Part shown: positions 35,637 through 44,703 of the stretch, piece by piece | Numbering within the stretch: position 1 is the first letter of the stretch | Layout of the letters: each line of letters opens with the position of its first letter | Assembly: GCF_024753565.1 (NCBI RefSeq) | Contig: NZ_JANTPT010000001.1 | Span: 186,001-250,000, forward strand | DNA from: Mechercharimyces sp. CAU 1602 | GTDB taxonomy: Bacteria > Bacillota > Bacilli > Thermoactinomycetales > JANTPT01 | Length of the DNA: 64,000 nucleotides | Reading direction: 5' to 3' | Notes under the pieces: model-generated | The model's input: only the letters and a program-made list of their open reading frames with translations | Told to the model about the DNA's origin: nothing | Databases searched by the model: none | Position numbers and translations under genes: made by a program

Positions 35637-36143
35637 TTGCTATATTTTGCTTATGCATCATGTATGGATGAGGATAGCTTTAAAGAAACAATGGGTGAGA
35701 ATAATTATTCCATCTGGGGTGCGGCAAAGTTGATCGGTTATCGACTAGCATTTACCCGTTACGGAGAGCGAAGACAAGGAGGGATTGCCGATGTGATTGT
35801 CTCTCCCGGAGATGAAGTGGAAGGAGTTCTTTATTGGGTGCGTCCACAAGCGCTTGCACGTCTTGACGAGCGTGAAGGAGTCCCTCATGGAATATATCAA
35901 CGGGAAAATATACAGCTCTGGTGGAATAACAACCAAGTGGGGGCGATGACGTATACGGTTGTAAATAAGGAAGAGTATGAACAAGTTCCTCATGTAGATT
36001 ACGCACGCTTGATCCTAAATGGGGCAGAGCGGCATTTAAGTGAATCGTATCGATATCGCTTAATACAAGAGTGGAAAGATCGTCTACACTTTGATTGGGA
36101 AGTGGAACAACAAAGAGAAGAGACAGAAGTAGAAGAGAAGTGA
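35637..36143 (+). CDS. Gamma-glutamylcyclotransferase-like protein
   Basis: GGCT-fold protein: LLYFAYASCMD corresponds to the YFAYGSNM substrate-binding motif, and LDEREGVPHGIYQR carries the expected catalytic Glu. Likely acts on gamma-glutamyl amines or peptides; in a PGA-producing cell that is notable, but there is no direct evidence. The annotated frame reaches back to 35565, yet CAGGAGGGGA sits seven bases before the TTG at 35637, and the family begins there. The Ser-Cys replacement of the usual Gly-Ser-Asn loop is a small deviation. Confidence 0.75.
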   Translation: MLYFAYASCMDEDSFKETMGENNYSIWGAAKLIGYRLAFTRYGERRQGGIADVIVSPGDEVEGVLYWVRPQALARLDEREGVPHGIYQRENIQLWWNNNQVGAMTYTVVNKEEYEQVPHVDYARLILNGAERHLSESYRYRLIQEWKDRLHFDWEVEQQREETEVEEK

Positions 36144-36226
36144 GCGATGGAATATTATTAATCCTCATCCTTTCCTGGTAATAACTATGGTAGAATGAAT
36201 CGTATATATGGGGAAGGAGTGAGATT

Positions 36227-38572
36227 ATGGATGAATCATTCTTATTATCACTAGTTATACTTATCAACCTCTTATTTGTCATCATTATAGCTGTTCCTTT
36301 GATTGTCTTGTACAGTAAGCACAGAGAGCTAAAGGAGCAGGTATTATCCTTAAAGGATCAGCTGTTACTACTTCGTCAAACCCAACAGCAAAATAAATCA
36401 ACGGTTGCTGATCACACTGTCCAACCTGAGATGGACAGGGAGATGGACAGGGAACGCGTGAAAACCGAGCCCGAGCAGGAAACGGTGCAGCAGGAAGGAA
36501 TTCAATTTCACCAACCTGATATCCCTGCAACTTCTCCGTTACCCACTGCAGAAGAAGCGCGTTCCCATGATGCACCAGCACAAAGGTCCATATCAGAGGA
36601 GCAGATGGATTCTGATAATAAGGACTGGGAGTGGTTGATCGGTGGCAGGTGGCTGAACCGTATAGGGGCATTAGCTCTTATTTTTGGGATGGCCTTTTTT
36701 CTTAAATATGCGATAGATCAGAACTGGATCTCTGAAGGGGTGCGCGTTGTCATCGGAGCGGTGACAGGTGCTGCTCTGCTTGTCGGAGGGGCTCGTTCAC
36801 ATAGAAAGGGGTATGAGATCTTCTCCCAGGGGTTGGTGGGGGCAGGGCTTGCCGTACTCCAGTTAGCTGTTTATGCCAGCTTTCAATTTTATCAATTGAT
36901 CCCACAAGCGATGGCGTTGGTACTTATGTCACTGGTGACGGTACTCGCTTTTCAACAAGCGATACGTTACAATGCAATGGCTATATCACTATTGGGTTGG
37001 ATAGGCGGATTTCTCACCCCTTTTTTGCTCAGTACAGGAGAGGAAAACGTTCTTGGTTTATTCTCATATATCCTGTTATTGGTAATCGGTCTTTTGGCAG
37101 TTTTACTGCGTAAACCAGAATGGAAGCTTCTATATCCGCTAACGATGGGAGCGACCTACCTTATCTTCCTCGGTTGGTTAGTAGTCCAGTATGAACCTTA
37201 TCAATTGGGCTTGGCTATTACGTTTAGCTTTTTGTATTGGGGACTCTTTCTTGTTTATGACCTATATAGCGGGATGCGGGCAAGCAGGAGTGATATATTG
37301 TATACCCTATCGTCAGTGGGAAGCGTGACATGGCTCTATTTCGTTATGCTTATCATTTTACACCCCGTTATGGCAGAGGGTGTGGGAAGTATGTTGTTGC
37401 TTCTCACCGCTGTTTACTATGGGTGTGACGTTATGCTGCAAAAGCGGGGAAGTTTGTTTACTCACTACTTTTGGTGTGGAACAGGGCTAGCCTTTGCGAC
37501 TACACCGGTCTTTTTTACCCAATATGGGGCTGTTACGATGTGGGCGGTAGAAGGGGTACTTCTTATCATCGGTGGAATGGTGATTTGGCGTAAGGTGAAT
37601 ACGTGGATCCCCGCTTTTATTGCATTTGGATTGTCGGCTCTGTGGTTACTCGGATTGGAGTCAACATGGGGAATGGACCCTGCTTCTTACCGGTTTTTAT
37701 TCCATCTTCGTTCGCTGGGAACTCTCTTGCTTGTGGCAGCTTTGATTTTCGCTGCAGTCATCTTACGTAAATATGGGCAGACTGGAAAGAAGATGACGGG
37801 TGTACTTGTGTCAGCAATGTTGTTGCTCTTTTTATGGATGACCGTTGAGGTGACCGACCTGTTCTCATTCCTCATTTTCCATCGATCAGAGCAAATGATG
37901 GCGATACAATCTTTACGCTATACAGGAATCATGGTGTTAGTGATTCTCTGGTGGCTATACGCTGCCATCTGTATTACCGTTGGGATGAAGAAGCAGCTTC
38001 CCGTAGGGTACTATGGTGGTGGGGTTATTGGGCTCGTCTCTCTACTGGTGCTTATGATGGCAGGACTTGGCTTCCCATTGGAACAGTATACCTTTTTCTT
38101 CAATATCCGTACATTGGCAACGGTGTGCTCATTGGCAGGTTTGTTGCTATTAATCCGGTTGGTACGTACTCAGCTCCAACAAAAATCAGCCACTACTTTG
38201 TTATTAACCGTTACCCAAGTACTATTAGTGGGTGTTTTGCTTGGATGGATGACAGTAGAGACATACGATCTCTTTTCTTACCTGATTCAATTTAAAGGTG
38301 GATCTGACGCATTAGTTCACGCACTGCAGCTTACTTTATCCCTACTGTGGTTATTCTTCTCGCTTTCCTTATTGGCCATTGGAATTTGGAGACGGCTGCG
38401 CTCTTTTCGGTTGATGGCGATGAGTCTGTTTGCGTTGTCGATTCTGAAGATATTTTTGTACGATCTCGCCTTTTTAGAGCTTCTTTTCCGTATATTTTCC
38501 TTTATGGGGTTAGGGATCGTCTTATTACTTGTCTCCTTTGTCTATCAAAAGTATAAAGATCATCTTGTGTAA
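36227..38572 (+). CDS. DUF2339 polytopic membrane protein
   Basis: A membrane helix at 5-28 is followed by a coiled coil and charged linker (about 30-135), then EWLIGGRWLNRIGALALIFGMAFFLKYAIDQNWI, the start signature of DUF2339, and more than twenty hydrophobic segments to residue 781. The family is widespread and its function unknown; transport or membrane scaffolding has been suggested. RBS GGGAAGGAGTGAG. It is the longest open frame in this part of the window. Confidence 0.85.
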   Translation: MDESFLLSLVILINLLFVIIIAVPLIVLYSKHRELKEQVLSLKDQLLLLRQTQQQNKSTVADHTVQPEMDREMDRERVKTEPEQETVQQEGIQFHQPDIPATSPLPTAEEARSHDAPAQRSISEEQMDSDNKDWEWLIGGRWLNRIGALALIFGMAFFLKYAIDQNWISEGVRVVIGAVTGAALLVGGARSHRKGYEIFSQGLVGAGLAVLQLAVYASFQFYQLIPQAMALVLMSLVTVLAFQQAIRYNAMAISLLGWIGGFLTPFLLSTGEENVLGLFSYILLLVIGLLAVLLRKPEWKLLYPLTMGATYLIFLGWLVVQYEPYQLGLAITFSFLYWGLFLVYDLYSGMRASRSDILYTLSSVGSVTWLYFVMLIILHPVMAEGVGSMLLLLTAVYYGCDVMLQKRGSLFTHYFWCGTGLAFATTPVFFTQYGAVTMWAVEGVLLIIGGMVIWRKVNTWIPAFIAFGLSALWLLGLESTWGMDPASYRFLFHLRSLGTLLLVAALIFAAVILRKYGQTGKKMTGVLVSAMLLLFLWMTVEVTDLFSFLIFHRSEQMMAIQSLRYTGIMVLVILWWLYAAICITVGMKKQLPVGYYGGGVIGLVSLLVLMMAGLGFPLEQYTFFFNIRTLATVCSLAGLLLLIRLVRTQLQQKSATTLLLTVTQVLLVGVLLGWMTVETYDLFSYLIQFKGGSDALVHALQLTLSLLWLFFSLSLLAIGIWRRLRSFRLMAMSLFALSILKIFLYDLAFLELLFRIFSFMGLGIVLLLVSFVYQKYKDHLV

Positions 38573-38594
38573 ACTAATGAAGTGATAGGTGGGT

Positions 38595-39563
38595 ATGATG
38601 AAAGAAAAGGTACTGGTTACTCGTGCACTTCCCCAGGAAGCACTTCTTCCCCTTTATGAAGAGTGTGAAGTAGAGATAAATCCTGCTGATTGTCCTTTGA
38701 GTCAGCAGGATTTGATCACCGCATTAAGGGGGAAAAAGGGTCTGCTTTGTACGGTCTCGGATGATATTAATGCTGAAGTTATAGCAAAAGCGCCTCACCT
38801 ACAGGTGATAAGTAATTATGGGGTAGGTTATAACAATATAAATATTGAGGAAGCGAGTAGCCGGGGGATAGTAGTAACGAATACTCCTGATGTATTGACA
38901 GAGACAACAGCAGATCTTACATGGGCACTCTTATTAACCATTGCCCGTCGTCTCCATGAAGGAGAACGTCTCTTGCGTGCAGGAAAGTGGAAAGGATGGT
39001 CTCCGCTCTTTCTCTTAGGGCAGGAAGTAACCGGAGCCAGGCTAGGAATCATCGGCTTTGGTAGAATTGGACGTGCTGTGGCACGGCGAGCACATGCGTT
39101 TCAGATGAACGTCTCTGTATATACGCGTACCCCGTTAACGGCTGAGATCGAAGAAGAATATGGAGTAGAGAGTGTGTCGCTCGATGCTCTTTTACAAACT
39201 TCAGATTTTATTACTTTACATGCTCCCTTGACGGAAGAAACCTTTCATATGATAGGACGTAAGCAATTACAGCAGATGAGATCCACTTCCTATCTGATTA
39301 ACACCTCGCGTGGCCCTTTGCTTGATGAAGAAGCCTTAGCGATATCATTACAACGAGGAGAGATTGCAGGAGCAGCTTTAGACGTGTACGAAGATGAACC
39401 CAATGTGACAAAATCATTGCTCCAGCTGGAAAATGTAGTGCTTGCTCCCCACTTGGGCAGTGCCACTAGGACGGCGCGAGAGCGGATGGCACAGCTAGCG
39501 GTGGCTAATCTTCGCACTGTTTTGCGTGGAGAGCGCCCGCGCTACCCGGTAAATGATGTGTAA
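38595..39563 (+). CDS. D-2-hydroxyacid dehydrogenase
   Basis: NAD(P)-dependent reductase of 2-keto acids such as glyoxylate or hydroxypyruvate. Rossmann motif LGIIGFGRIGRAVARRA, catalytic Arg in INTSRGPLLDE, Glu in LDVYEDEP and His in LAPHLGSAT are all present; the substrate loop is NYGVGYNNI. Length (322) is typical of the glyoxylate/phosphoglycerate group. ATG at 38595 is preferred after AGGTGGG. A preference between substrates cannot be read from the sequence. Confidence 0.9.
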   Translation: MMKEKVLVTRALPQEALLPLYEECEVEINPADCPLSQQDLITALRGKKGLLCTVSDDINAEVIAKAPHLQVISNYGVGYNNINIEEASSRGIVVTNTPDVLTETTADLTWALLLTIARRLHEGERLLRAGKWKGWSPLFLLGQEVTGARLGIIGFGRIGRAVARRAHAFQMNVSVYTRTPLTAEIEEEYGVESVSLDALLQTSDFITLHAPLTEETFHMIGRKQLQQMRSTSYLINTSRGPLLDEEALAISLQRGEIAGAALDVYEDEPNVTKSLLQLENVVLAPHLGSATRTARERMAQLAVANLRTVLRGERPRYPVNDV

Positions 39564-39583
39564 GGATTGGTGCGAAGATAGGA

Positions 39584-39688
39584 CATGATCTCTATGGTTC
39601 GCGTCACGTACCAGGGCTCTCATGTAAGAGTGCTTGATTTATCTTTATTGGCAGGGGATGAACTTTGTGAAAATGTGGTATCATCATG
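39584..39688 (+). CDS. Possible small protein, 34 residues
   Basis: ATG at 39584 follows AGATAGG; the product MISMVRVTYQGSHVRVLDLS and further residues to ENVVSS has protein-like composition. It overlaps the end of the facing CPBP gene by 5 bases. No family recognised; weak evidence. Confidence 0.2.
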
Positions 39689-40502
39689 AAGAGGCTTTGA
39701 CATGGGACGCCAAACGAAGGAGAAGGAAGATAGCACCTGAAAGGACAAGCGTGGTAAATACGCTTCCTTCAAATCCGAAGTTTCCTCCGGTGATCCAGCT
39801 GGGTCCTGATAGGTGGAATGAAACGATCTCTCTCGGCATAAATTGCATGCCAGATACAGGAGTGAAAAAGGATTGGGTCCAATTCCAGGTGAGATGAATG
39901 CCGATGGGTAGCCATAAGCTGCCACTGAGATGGCGTGCTAATCCTAAAAAAAGACCTGCTAAAACGATATTAATAAATGATACCCATGTGAAGTGCGGGT
40001 TGCCAAAATGAAATGATGCGAAAAATAGAGATGTGATCGCAATCCCCCAGCCAGGGCCAGCTTGACGTACCATGAGAGTTTGAATATATCCTCGAGAAAA
40101 TACCTCTTCACCAATGGCGACACAGAGGAAAGCTGCACCAGAAAATAAAACAGGATAAAGTAATGTAGGCTTAAAGTAGACCTGGGTGATGTCGAGCCAG
40201 GGTGATATCCACTGTAATAAAAAGATAACGATGATGAGGAGAAAGCCGCACACACTTCCGTAGAGGAATTGCGTTTTCCATTGAGGGTCTTGCCATCCCA
40301 TTCCGATAGAAGAATCGCTTTCCCACAGATGCCATGCTAAAAAGCTGATAAGGACAAAGAGCCCGTTTTGCACTACAATAGTAGCGGCGGTCATGTTTTG
40401 AGAAGGAAACCAGACGAAGAGAAGAGAGACTAGAAGAAGAGTACTCACCCAGGCTAGTGTGTACATACCCAATATCTTTCCAAATGTTTTAAGCCAGCTC
40501 AA
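39684..40502 (-). CDS. CPBP-family intramembrane metalloprotease
   Basis: About eight hydrophobic helices with the CAAX-protease/bacteriocin-processing motifs: GEEVFSRGYIQ (EExxxR, Glu132-133), FFASFHFG (His165) and LPIGIHLTWNW (His203, Asn207). Such proteins often mature peptides or give self-immunity, though no bacteriocin gene is nearby. The start is TTG behind AAAAGGGGC. Length (272) is normal. Confidence 0.88.
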   Translation of the reverse strand: MSWLKTFGKILGMYTLAWVSTLLLVSLLFVWFPSQNMTAATIVVQNGLFVLISFLAWHLWESDSSIGMGWQDPQWKTQFLYGSVCGFLLIIVIFLLQWISPWLDITQVYFKPTLLYPVLFSGAAFLCVAIGEEVFSRGYIQTLMVRQAGPGWGIAITSLFFASFHFGNPHFTWVSFINIVLAGLFLGLARHLSGSLWLPIGIHLTWNWTQSFFTPVSGMQFMPREIVSFHLSGPSWITGGNFGFEGSVFTTLVLSGAIFLLLRLASHVKASS

Positions 40503-40651
40503 TGTTGGACGCCCCTTTTCGATGAGATGAAATAGCTCCTTTATCTTGTGTTAAGTATACAAGAAAAGGAGCATCATTGGAGAAAAATTGGAATACCCCT
40601 CGCATGATCGCCTATATTTTGATAAAATCCATGTTAAGTATTGCTGTAAGG

Positions 40652-40745
40652 AAAAGCCACCCCCACTCTAACTGGGTGATTGAAGGAATGATTGTCTCTA
40701 TCCAGAATAGAATAGGTTTAATTCTATGGGAGGGGGGCTTTTTTT
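40652..40745 (+). promoter_or_regulatory. Possible attenuator leader upstream of greA
   Basis: AAAAGCCACCCCC at 40652-40664 can pair with GGGAGGGGGGCTTTT at 40728-40743, closing a long stem that ends in seven T at 40739-40745, with an inner hairpin ATAGAAT/ATTCTAT. The T run ends a few bases before the greA RBS, so read-through would set greA expression. No known riboswitch class was recognised. Confidence 0.4.
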
Positions 40746-40767
40746 GATAAAGGGAGGAAGAACGGCT

Positions 40768-41244
40768 ATGTCGACCAAAAAAGAAGTATTATTAACTGAA
40801 GAAGGCTTAGAGAAAGTAAAAGATGATTTAGAGCAATTAAAGACGAAAAAACGGCATGAAGTAGCCCAACGCTTGAAAGAAGCAATCTCGCAAGGTGATC
40901 TTAGTGAAAACGCGGAATATGATGCGGCTAAGGAAGAGCAGGCCTTTGTTGAGTCGCGAATAGTGACGTTGGAAAACATGATTCGCAATGCGAAAATTAT
41001 TGATCAGGATCGGCAAAATAAAAATTTTGTTAGCATAGGTGCGCAAGTAACGATTCAAGAAATCCCTGATGGAGATGAGGAAGTATATAAGATTGTCGGG
41101 AGTGCAGAGTCTGATCCTATCGCAGGAAAAATCTCGAATGAGTCACCGATCGGAGCGGAATTGATCGGTAAGCGTGAAGGTGAAACCATTAATGTGCCTG
41201 CTCCAGGGGGAACGATTCAATTTAAGATTGTTTCCATCGACTGA
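40768..41244 (+). CDS. greA: Transcription elongation factor GreA
   Basis: Binds RNA polymerase and promotes cleavage of backtracked RNA. The N-terminal coiled coil (TEEGLEKVKDDLEQLKTKKRH...) with the tip QGDLSENAEYDAAKEEQ carries the acidic residues that reach the active site; the C-terminal FKBP-like domain follows (SIGAQVTI...DEEVYKIVGSAESDP...GKISNESPIGAELIGK). From ATG 40768 it is 158 residues, the standard GreA length; GGGAGG lies nine bases upstream. A clear terminator follows. Confidence 0.95.
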   Translation: MSTKKEVLLTEEGLEKVKDDLEQLKTKKRHEVAQRLKEAISQGDLSENAEYDAAKEEQAFVESRIVTLENMIRNAKIIDQDRQNKNFVSIGAQVTIQEIPDGDEEVYKIVGSAESDPIAGKISNESPIGAELIGKREGETINVPAPGGTIQFKIVSID

Positions 41245-41263
41245 TTAAGAGCAGTGCACAAAC

Positions 41264-41299
41264 AAACACCTTCGCAATCATACTGGCGAAGGTGTTTTT
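41264..41299 (+). terminator. Terminator after greA
   Basis: AAACACCTTCGC and GCGAAGGTGTTT flank a 10-base loop, followed by TTC after five T. Confidence 0.8.
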
Positions 41300-41328
41300 C
41301 AATATCAAAGAAAAGGGAGAGGATAAGA

Positions 41329-41724
41329 GTGCCACTTTTGACAATCGACGAAGTAACGGTAGGTGGGTACGAAATAGAAGAACAAAAGCCGGAACCCTTT
41401 ATTTCGTTAGAATGTTCAAACAAAGATGCGTTAGATCGCTTGCAGCAGTGGCTGACGGTGCAAGCAGATCATACAAGTAGATTACCGGATCTATTTATTC
41501 AAGTGGCTGAGGAAACATCAGAAACAGATCTACTTAAGGTTACTATCGGAACAGGAAAAGAGCAGGTCGTTGTGGGTAATGTATTTCGGGACGAGATGTG
41601 GCGGATCTTTGAAGAATGTCTGCGACAACAACCTGAGGTTTTGCTCCTCCTGTCCTGTGAAGGTGAATACCAGCTCGATCCAGTATATCGGATAGGGAAG
41701 AGTCAGTTGGAAATATTGCGATAA
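41329..41724 (+). CDS. Hypothetical protein, first gene of a six-gene run
   Basis: Not recognised. A 131-residue soluble protein, acidic, with repeated E/D-rich strands (TIDEVTVGGYEIEEQKPEPF; LKVTIGTGKEQVVVG). The GTG at 41329 is preferred over the upstream frame start because AAGGGAGAGG lies six bases before it. The next gene starts 13 bases after its stop, and no terminator follows until 45191, so it probably begins an operon that ends with the ATP-grasp/DUF350 pair. Confidence 0.55.
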   Translation: MPLLTIDEVTVGGYEIEEQKPEPFISLECSNKDALDRLQQWLTVQADHTSRLPDLFIQVAEETSETDLLKVTIGTGKEQVVVGNVFRDEMWRIFEECLRQQPEVLLLLSCEGEYQLDPVYRIGKSQLEILR

Positions 41725-41737
41725 AGGGTGTTAAGTC

Positions 41738-42529
41738 ATGGACGCAGTCATCAAAGAAAAACTAGCACAGATTGAGCAGGAAGAAGGAGTAACGGTTCTT
41801 TATGCAGTTGAATCAGGGAGTCGTGCGTGGGGATTTGCTTCAACCAACAGCGACTACGACGTCCGTTTTATCTACGTTCGCTCTAGTAAGGAGTATTTGC
41901 GATTAGAGCCTCCACGGGACGTGATTGAAAGACCCATTGATGATGAGCTCGATATTGTGGGCTGGGATTTATATAAAACACTACGTTTGGTGCACAAATC
42001 AAATCCCTCTGTTATGGAATGGCTGGACTCCCCGCATATTTATGTGGAAAGAGGCCTGTTAGCGGTCACGTTGCGCGAATGGACGCAAGCGAAGTACTCA
42101 ATGAAAAGGCTTACTTATCACTATCTACATATGGCTCGTCGCCATTATACTGAGTTTATCGCTGAACAGGAACGTGTAATATTAAAAAAATATCTGTATA
42201 CGCTACGAGCTGTGATTGCGATGAAGTGGATTGAAGAACGGGGATGTACACCTCCGACGCCATTTGCTAAAACGGTGGCGGGTATTGATTTGCCGTTAGA
42301 GGTGGAGCAGCAGTTAAACGAATGGTTAGAGATTAAAAAAAGATCACGTGAAAAGGACAAAGTTGTGAGCAGCAGAATCATCAATACATATATTGAAGGC
42401 GAGCTGCAACGCTTGGAAGAAAGAGTGCCCCAGCTGCCAGATTGCTCTATCGAGCTGGAACTTTTGGATAAGGTGGCGTGGGAACAAGTGCAGGCATGGG
42501 ATCATAAAGAAGACGTGACTAACAGATGA
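41738..42529 (+). CDS. Nucleotidyltransferase of the YcgL/RlaP type
   Basis: Polymerase-beta-like nucleotidyltransferase fold: ESGSRAWGFAS (Gly27-Ser28) and NSDYDVRFIY (Asp39, Asp41) form the nucleotide and metal site. The rest (VGWDLYKTLRLVHKSNPSVMEWLDSP, then helical YLHMARRHYTEFI) is typical of the family found beside RNA ligases in phages. Likely adds a nucleotide to an unknown RNA, protein or small molecule. Followed by an ATGA overlap with the next gene. Confidence 0.8.
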   Translation: MDAVIKEKLAQIEQEEGVTVLYAVESGSRAWGFASTNSDYDVRFIYVRSSKEYLRLEPPRDVIERPIDDELDIVGWDLYKTLRLVHKSNPSVMEWLDSPHIYVERGLLAVTLREWTQAKYSMKRLTYHYLHMARRHYTEFIAEQERVILKKYLYTLRAVIAMKWIEERGCTPPTPFAKTVAGIDLPLEVEQQLNEWLEIKKRSREKDKVVSSRIINTYIEGELQRLEERVPQLPDCSIELELLDKVAWEQVQAWDHKEDVTNR

Positions 42530-42966
42530 AGCGACTTCAATATAGATGCCTACAAATCGATGAAGAACCGTCTGTACTCGCCGAATACACGCGCATGGAA
42601 GAAGAGGAGGTCCATGCGCGTCTGCTCTGCGATTATTATGTATATGGCACACACGTATATACAAAGGAATCGCTCCTGTATAGTGAGGAACAGACAGTGA
42701 TCTATGTAAGTGTAGCAAATGATGAAGAAGTGATCAGCAATGAACACGTGTTGCGACCGAGTTGGCGTGGAGTGAAGCTGGAAGTGCGCCAGTTTAAAGA
42801 GGAATCAACTTATTATCCACTTCTAGGAACATGGTATCTGTCTCGCTATCCGGAGGTCATGATACGTTTGGTTGTGGATCAGATTGAGGTGAAGGGGAAA
42901 GTGTGGATAAAAACCTCGACGGAGTTTGATGAAAACCGGAAAACATTCGTACTTTATGTTCAATAA
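42526..42966 (+). CDS. Hypothetical protein coupled to the nucleotidyltransferase gene
   Basis: Its ATG overlaps the previous stop (ATGA), which implies translational coupling. The 146-residue product is beta-rich (VKLEVRQFKEESTYYPLLGTWYLSRYP) and soluble, with no recognised motif. The pairing may indicate a partner of the nucleotidyltransferase, for example a substrate-binding subunit (inference). Confidence 0.55.
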   Translation: MKRLQYRCLQIDEEPSVLAEYTRMEEEEVHARLLCDYYVYGTHVYTKESLLYSEEQTVIYVSVANDEEVISNEHVLRPSWRGVKLEVRQFKEESTYYPLLGTWYLSRYPEVMIRLVVDQIEVKGKVWIKTSTEFDENRKTFVLYVQ

Positions 42967-42989
42967 ACATTAGAGGAGGGGAGCCGGCG

Positions 42990-43418
42990 ATGAAGGAAAT
43001 AGAAGAGAGACAAGCTATAAAACCAACTGAGCGAAACTATCGTTCGACGTTCAAGATGGTAAGTTTATTTGCCTCAGCAGCATTGGTTGCCACCGGTTGT
43101 GCTCAAAATATGGCTGTAGAGGTGGAAGAAGAAGAAGGTTTCGGTAGCGATGAGAATACCACAACAGAGGGCACTATTGAAGAAGAGACAACTGAAGGGG
43201 AGATAACTGAAGAAGAATGGGAGGAAGGAAACGAGGAAGATTTGTGTTATGACGAAGATGAGGACGGTTACTGCGATGATGGTGATGGTCGCGTGGGTGG
43301 TACCTATATAATGAAAAACGGAAAGAAGATATATAAGAAGATAACAGGGAAGTCCTCTTCTTTTTCAAATGGGGGAATCGGACGAAGTTCATCATATTCT
43401 GGAAGTGGCGGCGGGTGA
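42990..43418 (+). CDS. Acidic lipoprotein with Gly/Ser tail, YjfM/DUF1190-like layout
   Basis: After a basic 20-residue start, the segment VSLFASAALVATGC gives a lipobox, so Cys37 should be lipidated. The mature protein is very acidic (EEEGFGSDENTTTEGT...), contains the Asp-rich DEDEDGYCDDGDG loop that could bind Ca2+, and ends in a Ser/Gly tail SSSYSGSGGG. DUF1190 lipoproteins (YgiB/YjfM of Escherichia coli) share the basic start, lipobox, Cys pair and Gly/Ser tail and sit beside the same ATP-grasp/DUF350 genes. Sequence identity was not assessed. RBS GAGGAGGGG. Confidence 0.6.
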   Translation: MKEIEERQAIKPTERNYRSTFKMVSLFASAALVATGCAQNMAVEVEEEEGFGSDENTTTEGTIEEETTEGEITEEEWEEGNEEDLCYDEDEDGYCDDGDGRVGGTYIMKNGKKIYKKITGKSSSFSNGGIGRSSSYSGSGGG

Positions 43419-44674
43419 GAATGGTCAACCATGTCTATGAGGAAGAGCGGCGAGAGATTTATTCTTCGATGGCTTCAGAAGGTGTATTTACCTGGGATCG
43501 ACTATATGAACAAGAGTACGCTTTGGCAAGTTGTTTCCCCCTGTCCGCTTCGCTCCACCGTCAATTGCGTGTAGCAACGGAAGAACTAGGAGAGGTGTTT
43601 GCTCGTGTGATCACTGTCGTTCAAGCAGGAGAAGAGGAGCTATTTCATACTCTGGGTATTCCCCCTGCCATCCGTCGTGCAGTCCGTCTCAGTGTGGATC
43701 CTACCCAAGCAACGACGATTGGTCGCTTCGACTTCGCCAATACGAAGCAAGGTGTAAAGATGTTGGAATTTAATGCAGATACACCGACGGGAATTGTGGA
43801 GGCCTTCTACGTAAATGGACGTGTTTGTGAGGCGCGGGAAGAGATCAACCCTAATCAGGGGAACGAAGCAGATTTGCGGAAGGCATTCGCCCATGTACTA
43901 AAATGTTATCGCGATCAAGGATATGAGACGGAAAATATTGTGTTTAGTGCGCTGGGGTGGCATGAAGAAGATGCAGGGACGACTCGTTACCTATTGAAGC
44001 AATCGGGGTTGAACGCACACTTTGTTCCGCTGGCTGATTTGCGTGTACAAGGGGATCAGCTTTACGCACAGATCGAAGGTAGACGCATGCCTGTACATGT
44101 CTGGTATCGGTTACATCCTCTAGAAGTATTGGTGGAAGACCATGATGATAATGGTTATCCGACAGGGGAGCATGTCTTGGACTTAGTAGCTGCGAAAAAA
44201 CTGGCTCTTATCAATCCCCCTTCTGCTTTTATTGGCCAGACGAAAGCGTTACAGGCATTAATTTGGAGTCTGCATGAAGAGGGAGAGTTTTTCACCCCTG
44301 CAGAACATAAAATCATCTCCACTTACATGCTACCTACTTATTTAGAAAATCGTTTTACACGTCAGCCCTATGTGGAAAAGCCGATCTTCGGACGAGAGGG
44401 AGGAGCGGTTGTTCTCTATAATGAAGCTGGCGAGATAGAGGCTCAAGACGGGGCTGAGCATTATTGGAATCAGATGAAAGTGTATCAGCAACGTGTGGAG
44501 CTAGAACAGGTGGAAACGATGACCGAGAAAGGTCTCTTTAGAGGTCATCAATTGTGGGGTTCCTTCCTTATTGGTGGAAAAGCATCTGCTGTCTTGTCGC
44601 GCATCGATGGTCCGATTACGGGGAATTTATCTTATTTTTTACCTGTAGGATTGTGTTCAGATGAAATTGACTAA
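43415..44674 (+). CDS. Glutathionylspermidine-synthase-like ATP-grasp ligase
   Basis: Member of the GSP_synth family (YjfC/YgiC of E. coli). Recognisable blocks: MLEFNADTPTGIVEAFYVNGR, NIVFSALGWHEEDAGTTRYLLKQSG, LPTYLENRF...YVEKPIFGREGGAVVL (ATP-grasp lysine and Gly-rich loop) and GSFLIGGKASAVLSRIDGPITGN. Such enzymes form amide bonds by ATP-driven acyl-phosphate chemistry. It lacks the amidase half of bifunctional Gss. The start GTG overlaps the lipoprotein stop (GTGA), so synthesis is coupled; ATG 43421 is an alternative. Confidence 0.87.
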   Translation: MRMVNHVYEEERREIYSSMASEGVFTWDRLYEQEYALASCFPLSASLHRQLRVATEELGEVFARVITVVQAGEEELFHTLGIPPAIRRAVRLSVDPTQATTIGRFDFANTKQGVKMLEFNADTPTGIVEAFYVNGRVCEAREEINPNQGNEADLRKAFAHVLKCYRDQGYETENIVFSALGWHEEDAGTTRYLLKQSGLNAHFVPLADLRVQGDQLYAQIEGRRMPVHVWYRLHPLEVLVEDHDDNGYPTGEHVLDLVAAKKLALINPPSAFIGQTKALQALIWSLHEEGEFFTPAEHKIISTYMLPTYLENRFTRQPYVEKPIFGREGGAVVLYNEAGEIEAQDGAEHYWNQMKVYQQRVELEQVETMTEKGLFRGHQLWGSFLIGGKASAVLSRIDGPITGNLSYFLPVGLCSDEID

Positions 44675-44703
44675 AGATTTATTGGAGAGGGGAAAGAACG
44701 CTT

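Noticed and set aside
40650-40750. T-box riboswitch upstream of greA
   Set aside because: No AGGGTGGnACCGCG motif and greA is not an amino-acid or tRNA gene.
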